From: Clostridium sp. AM30-24
GTDB taxonomy: Bacteria; Bacillota; Clostridia; Lachnospirales; Lachnospiraceae
Length of the DNA: 17,507 nt
Assembly: GCF_003480435.1 (NCBI RefSeq)
Contig: NZ_QUJB01000033.1
Span: 1-17,507, forward strand
Reading direction: 5' to 3'
The notes beneath the pieces are model-generated. The model worked only from the letters and a program-made list of their open reading frames with translations, was not told the origin of the DNA and did no database searches. Positions within the stretch are counted from its first letter, which is position 1. Every line of letters begins with the position of its first letter. The position numbers were made by a program, and so were the translations under genes. Below are positions 1 through 5,873 of the stretch, one piece after another.

Positions 1-34
1 ATACTGAATGTGCATTATTGTCAAGTTCTCTCAT
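1..34 (-). CDS. tnpA: IS200/IS605 TnpA transposase, first 11 codons only (runs off left edge)
   Basis: The minus-strand ATG at 34-32 opens a frame reading MRELDNNAHSV before the window ends. The D-N-N-A-H-S-V start closely resembles the N-terminus of single-domain Tyr-HUH TnpA transposases of IS200/IS605 elements in Firmicutes. A purine-rich ribosome binding site (AGAAAGG) lies about 9 bases upstream, and a promoter lies at 70-98. The catalytic HUH and tyrosine residues are outside the window, so activity cannot be judged. The call rests on a short peptide plus context. Confidence 0.6.
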   Translation of the reverse strand, partial: MRELDNNAHSV

Positions 35-69
35 ATTTATCGGCCTTTCTTTCTATTTCGACTGATTTA

Positions 70-98
70 ATTATATCACAAATGAGATCATTTGTCTA
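70..98 (-). promoter_or_regulatory. Sigma-A-type promoter of tnpA
   Basis: On the minus strand TAGACA (93-98) is followed after 17 bases by TATAAT (70-75), with an extended TG two bases before the -10. Transcription would begin near 63, giving a leader of about 28 nt before the tnpA ATG. This is a near-consensus promoter, unusually good for an insertion element. Confidence 0.7.
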
Positions 99-122
99 TT
101 ACATTTCAGAACATTTGTTCTG
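78..122. promoter_or_regulatory. Two operator-like palindromes around the tnpA promoter, one matching a LexA box
   Basis: A perfect 8-bp inverted repeat with a 2-base centre (78-95) fills the space between the -10 and -35. A second perfect 7-bp inverted repeat (107-122) sits just upstream of the -35. The second contains GAACAAATGTTC on the minus strand, which fits the Gram-positive SOS box pattern GAAC-N4-GTTC. The two share the direct repeat ACAAATGWTCT, starting 23 bases apart. They could be repressor sites or folding elements of the IS end. Confidence 0.4.
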
Positions 123-297
123 CTCAATCTTCAATCTATTTTCCCTTTAGGCTTATTCATTGTATGCAGAATTGATGATATAGCACGACTGCAAAAATCA
201 ATATATGAGAAGTTTACAATACACAGCACAGCTATGTGCAAAATCTGATATTTACATACCAACTATGGCACTATGCAAGAGATAGCAATTCATCTCA

Positions 298-313
298 CCA
301 CCTATAGAGGTGG
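298..313. repeat. Subterminal hairpin of the IS end
   Basis: A perfect 6-bp stem (CCACCT/AGGTGG) with a 4-base loop lies about 20 bases inside the element junction. IS200/IS605 transposases recognise such hairpins near each end on the transferred strand. The position supports placing the element boundary near 335. Confidence 0.55.
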
Positions 314-335
314 GAGAATTCTTGCTGATTCTTGT

Positions 336-653
336 TAAAAGCTCCGTTCCTGTTCCGAAGGTACTGCGGATCCCCGGGATCCCAGGCCTCTGGTGAAGCG
401 CCAGCGCCGCCGGGACATAGAGTGCCTCATCCACCTGTGCCTTCGCCGCCTGGGTCATACGGCGTCTCGTGTAGGTGGAGAGCGCCTCTAAGTAGCGCCT
501 GGAACCTTCCGCGTAGAGGACACCCAGAGCCAGGGATGATTTTCCCGAACCAGAGACTCCGCCGATGGCGACGATCTTGTTTAAAGGAACGTCCACATCA
601 ATATTTTTCAAGTTATGGACCCGTGCGCCGCGGATCTTGATTTTTTCGATCAT
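336..653 (-). pseudogene. UvrA-like ABC ATPase, N-terminal fragment interrupted by the insertion element
   Basis: The first 106 residues match the start of a UvrA-family ATPase: an [10 protein letters not shown] motif, a Walker A ([10 protein letters not shown], about residues 31-40), and the [13 protein letters not shown] region. The wording after it ([30 protein letters not shown]) differs from canonical UvrA and looks like the shorter UvrA paralogues of Clostridia. After TELL the frame enters the IS and adds 27 unrelated residues before a stop at 252. The signature, Walker B and zinc modules are missing, so no functional ATPase is made from this side. The start has a good GGAG site overlapping the stop region of the upstream regulator, 9 bases away, implying cotranscription. 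The distal part may survive beyond the element. Confidence 0.8.
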
Positions 654-662
654 AGTTTCTCC

Positions 663-920
663 CTACTGCCCGTTCTTCGAATACATCACCTTCGCGCTGA
701 TCCCCTTGATCTTTCCAAGCTTCCCTGAAAGCGCATTGATCCAGTCAGACGGGGCATCAACGATGACGCTGATGATGTTCACTTGCTTCTTCTCGTACGG
801 AAGTCCCATTCTTCCGATAATATACGGGCTGTAATCGTGAAGGATTCTGTTGATCTCCCCCACAGCCTCTTTATCTTCCACAATAATTCCCACTACCGCG
901 ATTCTTGTTTCCTGTTCCAT
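663..920 (-). CDS. TM1266-like, putative iron-only hydrogenase system regulator
   Basis: This 85-residue protein has the ACT/NikR-C-like pattern of the TM1266 family: an initial strand ([13 protein letters not shown]), a central R-M-G-L-P-Y segment, then a second strand ([10 protein letters not shown]) and a helix ([15 protein letters not shown]). Its length is the family's usual one. These proteins are often annotated as regulators of [FeFe]-hydrogenase maturation because they sit near hydE/hydF/hydG, but their ligand is not established. No hyd genes are visible here; the neighbour downstream is the broken UvrA-like gene. An AAGGAGAG site precedes the ATG and a promoter lies at 959-988. Confidence 0.8.
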   Translation of the reverse strand: MEQETRIAVVGIIVEDKEAVGEINRILHDYSPYIIGRMGLPYEKKQVNIISVIVDAPSDWINALSGKLGKIKGISAKVMYSKNGQ

Positions 921-958
921 ACTGCTCTCCTTCTGTCCTGTCCGAAATCATTTCCTTC

Positions 959-988
959 ATCTTAATGCGCCGGGAATCCTTATGTCAA
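959..988 (-). promoter_or_regulatory. Promoter of the TM1266-like gene
   Basis: On the minus strand a perfect TTGACA (983-988) is followed after 18 bases by TAAGAT (959-964). The start would fall near 952, about 30 bases before the ATG. It lies directly behind the gpmI terminator, so the regulator/UvrA-like unit appears separate from gpmI. Confidence 0.55.
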
Positions 989-996
989 GTGTGCAC

Positions 997-1049
997 AAAA
1001 AAATAGTCCCGGCATACAGACTCTCTGCGTCCACACTGCCGGAACTATT
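997..1049 (-). terminator. Rho-independent terminator of gpmI
   Basis: On the minus strand AATAGTTCCGGCA pairs with TGCCGGGACTATT (one G-U pair) across a 22-base loop and is followed by seven T. It begins 43 bases after the gpmI stop codon. Confidence 0.8.
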
Positions 1050-1091
1050 CTTCATATTTTCTGCCGCTGTTTTACAACACACCAGCCTTTA

Positions 1092-2636
1092 TTACTTTCT
1101 CACAAGCAGAGACTTACCAGTCATCTCTTTCGGCTGTTCCATTCCCATAAGCTCAATCAGGGTCGGAGCGATATCTGCAAGGCAGCCGCCCTCTCTGAGG
1201 CCGTAGCCCTCGCCCGCGTTTACAAGAATGAACGGAACCGGGTTTGTTGTGTGAGCGGTCCACGGCTCTCCTGTCTTGTAGTCGATCAGCTGCTCTGCGT
1301 TTCCGTGGTCAGCACAGATGAACATCACGCCATCAACCTCTTTGATTGCCTCAACTGCTTTTCCAACGCACTCGTCGACAGCCTCGATGGCCTTGACCGC
1401 TGCGTTCTCAACGCCTGTGTGGCCTACCATATCCGGATTTGCGAAGTTTACGATGATAACATCATATTTTCCGGAGCGGATCGCGTCTGTCAGCTTCTCA
1501 CAAACGGCCGGTGCGCTCATCTCCGGCTGAAGGTCATAGGTTGCGACCTTCGGGGACTTCACAAGGATACGGTCCTCACCCGGGTTCGGCTCCTCAACGC
1601 CGCCGTTGAAGAAGAAGGTAACGTGGGCATATTTCTCTGTCTCGGCAATTCTCGCCTGAGTCTTCCCGTGGGCAGCAAGGAACTCACCGAGAGTATTCTT
1701 GATCGTCTCTTTCTTGAATGCGACAAGTTTGTTCGGGATCGTCTCATCGTAATCAACAAAGCATACATAGGTGGTCTTGATCCTCTTCGCTCTCGCAAAT
1801 CCTGTAAACTCGTCATCACAGAATGCGCGGGTCATCTCTCTTGCGCGGTCCGGACGGAAGTTGAAGAAGATCACGGAATCATTGTCCTTAATGGTTCCGA
1901 TCGCATTTCCATCTTCTCCTGTCACGACAGCCGGAACAACGAACTCATCTGTCTTTCCGTCATCGTAGGACGCCTGAATCAGTTCCGTCGCGGATGTTCC
2001 CTTATTGCCCTCACCCGCTGTCAGTGCCTTATACGCAAGCTCCACACGGTCCCAGCGGTTATCACGGTCCATCGCGTAGTAACGTCCCATAACAGATGCC
2101 ACCTTGCCGACACCGAGCTCTTTCATCTTCTCCTCTAACGCTGCGACGAAATCCTTTCCGGATGCCGGCGGAGTGTCACGGCCGTCTAAGAAGCAGTGAA
2201 CGAATACTTTGTCGAGACCGTTTCTCTTTGCGAGCTCTAAGAGTCCGTAAACATGGGTGATATGGCTGTGTACGCCGCCGTCGGATAAGAGTCCGAACAG
2301 GTGAAGCGCGGAGTTGTTCTTCTTGCAGTTCTCAACAGCTGCAAGGAACTCTTCGTTCTTGAAGAAATCGCCGTCCTGGATAGACTTTGTGATTCTTGTC
2401 AGTTCCTGGTAAACAATGCGGCCTGCGCCCATGTTCAGGTGTCCGACCTCAGAGTTTCCCATCTGTCCCTCCGGAAGTCCGACAGCAAGTCCGCTGGCCT
2501 GACCTTCCACAAACGGGCACTCCTTCATTAAGCGGTCCATCACCGGCTTCTTCGCCTCGTATACCGCATTTCCTTCATGTGTTTTATTCAGTCCGTAACC
2601 ATCGAGGATCATTAACACTACTGGCTTCTTGCTCAT
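1092..2636 (-). CDS. gpmI: 2,3-bisphosphoglycerate-independent phosphoglycerate mutase
   Basis: The enzyme interconverts 3- and 2-phosphoglycerate in glycolysis in the cytosol, using two metal ions and a phosphoserine intermediate. The 514-residue length is typical. Visible motifs are the metal ligand in ILDGYG (Asp12), the nucleophile in MGNSEVGH (Ser62), LDGRDTPP near residue 150, the YYAMDRDNRWDR substrate loop, FRPDRARE, PDMVGHTG and CADHGNAEQ, which bring the remaining metal ligands. The start is supported by an AAGGAGA site 8 bases upstream. It is apparently a single-gene unit ending in the terminator at 997-1049. Its own promoter is not clear: TTGCAG-N17-TAAAAT on the minus strand near 2780-2810 is the best weak candidate. 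Confidence 0.98.
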   Translation of the reverse strand: MSKKPVVLMILDGYGLNKTHEGNAVYEAKKPVMDRLMKECPFVEGQASGLAVGLPEGQMGNSEVGHLNMGAGRIVYQELTRITKSIQDGDFFKNEEFLAAVENCKKNNSALHLFGLLSDGGVHSHITHVYGLLELAKRNGLDKVFVHCFLDGRDTPPASGKDFVAALEEKMKELGVGKVASVMGRYYAMDRDNRWDRVELAYKALTAGEGNKGTSATELIQASYDDGKTDEFVVPAVVTGEDGNAIGTIKDNDSVIFFNFRPDRAREMTRAFCDDEFTGFARAKRIKTTYVCFVDYDETIPNKLVAFKKETIKNTLGEFLAAHGKTQARIAETEKYAHVTFFFNGGVEEPNPGEDRILVKSPKVATYDLQPEMSAPAVCEKLTDAIRSGKYDVIIVNFANPDMVGHTGVENAAVKAIEAVDECVGKAVEAIKEVDGVMFICADHGNAEQLIDYKTGEPWTAHTTNPVPFILVNAGEGYGLREGGCLADIAPTLIELMGMEQPKEMTGKSLLVRK

Positions 2637-2917
2637 GATTTTTTCTCCTTTATTGCGTGACTGCAGGATTATTTCACTTCTGAATCATTTCCTGCGTTCT
2701 TTTAATAAATGCAATCATATTTCTGCACCCTGGATCGGAATTTTCCCGCCCATGACTTTTATGTTTATACTATCATCGCAGAAACATCTATATTTTATAC
2801 CAATCACATCATTCCTGCAACCATTTCAAAGAAGAAATCGTTATAAATTTATCATTCCTGTGTACAGCGCAGCGATCCTATATAATTTCACACTTTTTTC
2901 ACACACAACACAACATT

Positions 2918-2945
2918 TCGACACATTTTTCCACTATCCTATAAA
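2918..2945 (+). promoter_or_regulatory. Possible promoter inside the gpmI-tRNA gap
   Basis: TCGACA (2918-2923) and TATAAA (2940-2945) are spaced by 16 bases, one mismatch each from consensus. Transcription would start near 2952 and run rightwards into the folded region that follows. The surrounding DNA is AT-rich, so a chance match is possible. Confidence 0.4.
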
Positions 2946-2951
2946 TCGTAA

Positions 2952-3129
2952 CAGGACAGCAAGCCTGGAACAAAATATACTTTTTCATACTTGACCGGCG
3001 GAAGCTTCTGCCGGTCCCTCCCTCTAAAAACATTTATGAAATAGATCCTCCACTTAACCGGAAATGCCATTTTCCCGCATAAAATAAGGCTTTTCCGGGC
3101 TTCTCCCCACATTCCGGAAAATTTGTTTT
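2952..3129 (+). ncRNA. Candidate small RNA or attenuator with alternative hairpins
   Basis: The 590 bases between gpmI and the tRNAs hold no convincing gene, but this part is rich in paired segments. A 12-bp near-perfect palindrome occupies 2993-3016 (one G-U pair). Further on, segment 3088-3098 can pair with 3058-3068 (10 of 11 pairs). Its core TTTTCCGG (3091-3098) can instead pair perfectly with CCGGAAAA (3114-3121). The latter hairpin is followed by TTTGTTTT and looks like an intrinsic terminator. The two pairings exclude each other, as in attenuators. No known RNA family was recognised; bases 2640-2917 show only AT-rich spacer. Confidence 0.3.
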
Positions 3130-3135
3130 AAAAAT

Positions 3136-3171
3136 TTGCATTTTTTTCAAAAAAACGCTTGCATTTTTTTC
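3136..3171 (+). repeat. Direct repeat of 13 bases upstream of the tRNA genes
   Basis: TTGCATTTTTTTC occurs at 3136-3148 and again at 3159-3171, 23 bases apart. The second copy supplies the likely -35 of the tRNA promoter; the first copy and the A/T tracts may act as an upstream promoter element. Confidence 0.55.
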
Positions 3172-3187
3172 TGAGTCATGATAATAT
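3159..3187 (+). promoter_or_regulatory. Probable promoter of the tRNA-Pro/tRNA-Glu unit
   Basis: TTGCAT (3159-3164) and TAATAT (3182-3187) lie 17 bases apart, giving a start near 3195 and a leader of about 40 nt before the first tRNA. Both boxes are imperfect, but the location and the flanking A/T tracts fit a stable-RNA promoter. Confidence 0.45.
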
Positions 3188-3232
3188 ATACGAGTCGCTG
3201 GTAAACAGCACAAAACAAACGCTCAAGAACAT

Positions 3233-3306
3233 CGAGGCGTGGCTCAGTTTGGTAGAGCGCTGCGTTCGGGACGCAGAGGTCGCAAGTTCGAATCTTGTCG
3301 CCTCGA
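3233..3306 (+). tRNA. tRNA-Pro (anticodon CGG)
   Basis: A full cloverleaf is visible. The acceptor stem CGAGGCG pairs with CGCCTCG with discriminator A. The D arm contains GGTAGAGC. The anticodon stem CTGCG/CGCAG encloses loop TTCGGGA, giving anticodon CGG with the G37 typical of tRNA-Pro. The T arm carries GTTCGAAT. CCA is not encoded. It reads CCG codons. Confidence 0.97.
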
Positions 3307-3310
3307 TTCC

Positions 3311-3382
3311 GGCCTGTTGGCCAAGCGGTCAAGACGACGCCCTCTCACGGCGTAAACCCGGGTTCGATTCCCGGACAGGTCA
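3311..3382 (+). tRNA. tRNA-Glu (anticodon CTC)
   Basis: Four bases after tRNA-Pro a second cloverleaf begins. GGCCTGT pairs with ACAGGTC (one G-U) with discriminator A. The anticodon stem ACGCC/GGCGT encloses CTCTCAC, giving CTC. The T arm is CCGGGTTCGATTCCCGG. CCA is not encoded. It reads GAG codons and is probably cotranscribed with tRNA-Pro. Confidence 0.97.
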
Positions 3383-3383
3383 T

Positions 3384-3419
3384 GAAGCTGTATGGAACTT
3401 CCATACAGCTTCTTTTTTT
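3384..3419 (+). terminator. Rho-independent terminator of the tRNA unit
   Basis: GAAGCTGTATGGA pairs perfectly with TCCATACAGCTTC around a 3-base loop and is followed by seven T. It starts two bases after tRNA-Glu. Confidence 0.92.
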
Positions 3420-3632
3420 GTTCTGTACTTCATAGCTCTACTATTTTGTCCCCGCATTGTCCCTGCTTTGCTCCTGAACCTCCCTGTTTACTTTTCAATT
3501 TTGTTCGCCGCTTTCTGTTCTCTCCCCCATGTTTCCCCCCATACTATTAGCCCCAATTTTATATCCCGCTTCCTATATAAGAAAATTTTCACAAATAATT
3601 CATGGTTTCTTCCCTCTTTTTGTTGCAATATG

Positions 3633-3641
3633 TGCTATAAT
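3633..3641 (+). promoter_or_regulatory. Extended -10 promoter of the LUD-CBS unit
   Basis: TGCTATAAT is a perfect extended -10 element; no good -35 is seen at the expected distance. Transcription would begin near 3648, about 200 bases before the LUD start codon. The 210 bases between the tRNA terminator and this element show nothing recognisable. Confidence 0.5.
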
Positions 3642-3647
3642 AACAAT

Positions 3648-3845
3648 CGATGAGTCATGGTGAGATTATCATGGCTCTATTTATGCAAAGGGACACAGCC
3701 GGGTATTTTTTTATGATCTGCCCGCCTTCTCTCCCAGGCACTTATCCTGCGGCTGCTATCGCCCATAGCTGAAGGAGAATGAATAAGTAACTGAAACTGT
3801 CGACGCACGTAATTAAATGTGTTTAAACGTACTCATGGAGGATCT
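3648..3845 (+). other. Long structured leader upstream of the LUD gene
   Basis: The presumed 5' untranslated region has several stems: a 12-bp arm pair at 3652-3663/3666-3677 (with G-U pairs), CAGCCG pairing with CGGCTG further on and enclosing a CAGG/CCTG hairpin, GCTAT/ATAGC, and an AT-rich imperfect stem just before the ribosome binding site. The motifs of SAM, TPP, FMN, lysine, glycine, c-di-AMP, ZTP and T-box leaders were looked for by eye and not found. A stretch resembling part of a cobalamin core (AAGGGA ... CTGCCCGCC) lacks the rest of that motif. It may be an undescribed cis-regulator or simply a long leader. Confidence 0.35.
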
Positions 3846-4442
3846 ATGGATTACACCGTATTAAAAAAGAACTTTGAAAACCATCGTTTCCATACATCAT
3901 ATTTTGAGACAAAAGAGGAAGCGGCAGCTTATCTTGCTGAGCAGATCAAAGGTGAGACCGTTGGCTTCGGCGGCTGTATGACCGCAAAAGAGATGAATCT
4001 CTTCGAGATCCTCGAAAAAAGCAACGAAGTGATCTGGCACTGGGAACAGGGACCGGAAGCGAGGATCCGGGCAAAAAAAGAATCTACCGTATACATACTG
4101 AGCGCAAATGCCGCTGCAGAGACCGGTCAGATCATCAATATTGACGGAAGCGGAAACCGTCTTTCCGAGAGCTTATTTGGACCGAAACGAGTATATTATG
4201 TGATCGGGAAAAATAAGATTGCGCCGGATCTGTCCTCAGCAATGGATCGCGCGAGAAATATCGCCTGTCCAAAGAACGCGGCGCGTTTTAATAAGAAGAC
4301 TCCATGCGTCGTGTCCGATGACAAAAGGTGCTATGACTGCAACAGTCCGGAGAGGATCTGTAACGCGATCCTGATCTTAGAACGCCCCTGTACCGGAATG
4401 GAAGTTGAAATGGTATTTATCAATGAAGATCTTGGATATTAA
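3846..4442 (+). CDS. LUD-domain protein (lactate utilization protein-like, DUF162)
   Basis: This 198-residue protein belongs to the LUD fold family of LutB/LutC. The N-terminal half carries the typical helix and glycine-rich strand (GETVGFGGCMTAKEM, about 36-50). The middle has YILSANAAAETGQIINIDGSGN (about 83-104), a family hallmark, then RVYYVIGKNKI. The C-terminal part has many cysteines (141, 154, 162, 165, 172, 182, including CYDC), suggesting a metal site. Unlike LutB it has no ferredoxin domain. The start at 3846 is chosen because GGAGG lies 4 bases upstream; an ATG at 3819 in the same frame has no site. The physiological substrate is unknown; the lactate name is by homology. The CBS gene follows 11 bases downstream. 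Confidence 0.85.
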   Translation: MDYTVLKKNFENHRFHTSYFETKEEAAAYLAEQIKGETVGFGGCMTAKEMNLFEILEKSNEVIWHWEQGPEARIRAKKESTVYILSANAAAETGQIINIDGSGNRLSESLFGPKRVYYVIGKNKIAPDLSSAMDRARNIACPKNAARFNKKTPCVVSDDKRCYDCNSPERICNAILILERPCTGMEVEMVFINEDLGY

Positions 4443-4453
4443 AGGAGAGACAC

Positions 4454-4870
4454 ATGAATATTCTGTTTTTTCTAACACCAAAGAATGATGTGGCATTTAT
4501 TTATTCCGACGCGAACCTCAGAGAAGCGATCGACCTGATGGAAGCGCACGGCTATTCCGCCCTGCCGATCCTCACAAAGCAGGGACGGTATGCGGGAACG
4601 CTGACGGAAGGTGATCTGCTCTGGTACATGAAGAGCCATCTGAACCAGAGTTTAAAGGATATGGAGCTGATCTCCGTCATGGAGGTAAAGCGCCGTCAGG
4701 ACAACAGTCCGGTAAACGCCGGAGCGAAGATGGAAGATCTGCTGGATAAAGCGATGCAGCAGAACTTTGTCCCGGTACTCGATGACAATAAATCCTTTAT
4801 CGGAATTATCACGAGACGTGATATCATGAAATATTTTTCCGGTTCCTATAAGAAAACAGGAAATGCTTAA
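4454..4870 (+). CDS. Stand-alone tandem CBS-domain protein
   Basis: The 138 residues form two CBS motifs: about 12-65 (IYSDANLREAIDLMEAHGYS, ALPILTKQGRYAGTLTEGDL) and about 75-128 (VMEVKRR, QQNFVPVLDD, FIGIITRRDIMKYF). No catalytic or membrane domain is attached, so it should work as a nucleotide sensor. Overall size and the final TRRDIMK element recall Bacillus DarB/CbpB, which binds cyclic di-AMP, but similarity is only at motif level and the ligand here is unproven. An AAAGGAGAG site precedes the ATG, and the gene follows the LUD stop by 11 bases, so the two are probably one operon. Confidence 0.85.
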   Translation: MNILFFLTPKNDVAFIYSDANLREAIDLMEAHGYSALPILTKQGRYAGTLTEGDLLWYMKSHLNQSLKDMELISVMEVKRRQDNSPVNAGAKMEDLLDKAMQQNFVPVLDDNKSFIGIITRRDIMKYFSGSYKKTGNA

Positions 4871-4900
4871 GCTATTGGATTCCTGTTAAAATGGCTTTTT
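4869..4900 (+). terminator. Weak terminator after the CBS gene
   Basis: AAGCTAT pairs with ATGGCTT (one G-U) and the T-run continues for three more bases. It overlaps the CBS stop codon. A competing stem AACAGGAA/TTCCTGTT overlaps it, so its efficiency is uncertain. Confidence 0.3.
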
Positions 4901-4993
4901 CCAGACTGTCGCATAAGTTCCTGCTATTTTCTTCCAGCATCATTTTCTGCCGGCCGGTTATACTGATACCATCCCAGAAAAAGGTGGTGAGAA

Positions 4994-5164
4994 ATGATGA
5001 ATCAGGAAAAGAACGACAGCATCCAGTGCTCGATCCATAACTGCGTGCATCATGCGGAAAATGTGGATTACTGCACCTTAGACCGTATCCATGTAGGAAC
5101 ACATGAACTCAATCCTACAAAGAAGGAATGTACCGACTGTGATTCCTTCCAGTGCAAGATGTAG
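4994..5164 (+). CDS. DUF1540 cysteine-rich small protein
   Basis: A 56-residue protein has six cysteines spaced C-x4-C-x9-C-x18-C-x2-C-x4-C (residues 12, 17, 27, 46, 49, 54), with QCSIHNCVHH near the start and ECTDCDSFQC at the end, the pattern of DUF1540. Such proteins are common in spore-forming Clostridia and probably bind a metal; function is not established. A second ATG directly follows the first; AAGGTGG at 4981-4987 serves either. It stands alone, with a possible -10 TATACT at 4959-4964 and no clear -35. It ends before the bidirectional terminator at 5184-5240. Confidence 0.85.
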   Translation: MMNQEKNDSIQCSIHNCVHHAENVDYCTLDRIHVGTHELNPTKKECTDCDSFQCKM

Positions 5165-5183
5165 TCCGGTCTGACATTTAATG

Positions 5184-5240
5184 AAAAAAGAGATCCTTTC
5201 CTCCCATAAATTTTATGGAAAAGGAACGGGATCTCTTTTT
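5184..5240. terminator. Bidirectional terminator between DUF1540 gene and cotJC
   Basis: AAAAAGAGATCC at the left pairs with GGATCTCTTTTT at the right. Inner segments (TTTCC/GGAAA and CCATAAA/TTTATGG) extend the hairpin. The A-run and T-run make it work in both directions, which suits the convergent genes on either side. Confidence 0.85.
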
Positions 5241-5248
5241 CTATTCTT

Positions 5249-5872
5249 CTACCGTGAATTTCCTGCCGCAGCCGGCAGCGGATCGAAGCTTGGGTTGAAA
5301 GCGTAGAAGTTTCTGGAGTCCAGCTTCTCCTGAAGACCGCGGAGGGCTTCTCCGAATCGCTGGAAGTGGACGATCTCGCGCTTCCTTAAGAAACGGATCG
5401 GTTCGCAGACATCGGGATCTGTCACGACACGAAGGATGTTGTCGTAGGTGCTTCTGGCTTTCTGTTCTGCAGCAAGATCCTCGAAGAGATCTGTCACCGG
5501 ATCGCCCTTCGACTGGAACTCGCAGGCGTTAAAGGGCACACCGCCAGCCGCCTGAGGCCAGATTCCTGTGGCGTGGTCGATATAGTACGGACCAAATCCC
5601 TGTTCTTCCAGTTCCTCGGCTGTTAGATTTCTCGTGAGCTGGTGGACGATCGCCGCGACGATCTCAAGGTGTGCCAATTCCTCTGTACCAATGTCTGTCA
5701 ACACCGCTTTCTGCTCACTGTAGGGCATGGAATAGCGCTGGGACAGATAACGCATGGATGCACCCATCTCGCCGTCGGGCCCACCATACTGGCTCATAAT
5801 GAACTGCGCCATCTTCGCATTCGGTTCCTTTATATTTACCGGAAACTGCAATCTTTTTTCGTAGACCCACAT
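5249..5872 (-). CDS. cotJC: Spore coat protein CotJC, manganese-catalase-like
   Basis: The 207 residues match CotJC, a ferritin-like four-helix protein of the manganese catalase superfamily found in the inner spore coat. Visible family features are MWVYEKRLQFP at the start, KMAQFIMSQYGGPDGEM, the helix with DIGTEELAHLEIV (Glu/His metal ligands, about 61-73), DLFEDLAAEQKARSTYDNI (about 128-147) and REIVHFQRFGEAL (about 166-178), which supply the remaining Glu/His ligands. Length is normal, so catalase activity is possible but unproven. It starts one base after the cotJB stop and has a perfect GGAGG placed inside the cotJB end. It is last in cotJA-B-C and ends at the bidirectional terminator. 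Confidence 0.97.
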   Translation of the reverse strand: MWVYEKRLQFPVNIKEPNAKMAQFIMSQYGGPDGEMGASMRYLSQRYSMPYSEQKAVLTDIGTEELAHLEIVAAIVHQLTRNLTAEELEEQGFGPYYIDHATGIWPQAAGGVPFNACEFQSKGDPVTDLFEDLAAEQKARSTYDNILRVVTDPDVCEPIRFLRKREIVHFQRFGEALRGLQEKLDSRNFYAFNPSFDPLPAAAGNSR

Positions 5873-5873
5873 C

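Larger units (their letters stand above)
1..335 (-). mobile_element. Left part of an IS200/IS605-type insertion element, running off the window
   Basis: This AT-rich stretch separates the broken UvrA-like frame from a transposase start codon on the same strand. Read on the minus strand it has an end hairpin (298-313), about 200 untranslated bases, a good promoter and the first codons of tnpA. That order, a subterminal hairpin with no long inverted repeats followed by tnpA, fits the IS200/IS605 family, which moves as single strands and inserts 3' of a short target sequence. The junction lies near 332-337, where the gene reads GAGCTTTTAAC on the minus strand. The exact target bases are ambiguous because only one end is visible. 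Whether tnpB follows cannot be seen. Confidence 0.65.

Noticed and set aside
332..640. A 102-codon plus-strand frame across the IS junction
   Set aside because: It is antisense to the UvrA-like fragment and spans the element boundary.
1251..2138. A 295-codon plus-strand frame
   Set aside because: It is an antisense shadow of gpmI, whose motifs and ribosome binding site are clear.
2629..2994. A 121-codon plus-strand frame in the gpmI-tRNA gap
   Set aside because: It starts inside the gpmI start region on the other strand, has no ribosome binding site, and its composition reflects AT-rich spacer.
3159..3653. A 164-codon plus-strand frame
   Set aside because: It runs through both tRNA genes and their terminator and has no site or recognisable domain.
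3690..3735. A cobalamin-riboswitch-like stretch (AAGGGA ... CTGCCCGCC)
   Set aside because: The conserved GTGAAAATC and B12-box elements are missing, so the similarity is too partial.
3650..3772. A 40-codon open frame at the start of the LUD leader (MSHGEIIMALFMQRD...)
   Set aside because: It begins at or next to the predicted transcription start and has no ribosome binding site; the region is better explained as structured RNA.
4872..5102. A 76-codon minus-strand frame opposite the DUF1540 gene
   Set aside because: It overlaps the better-supported DUF1540 gene, lacks a ribosome binding site and matches no family.
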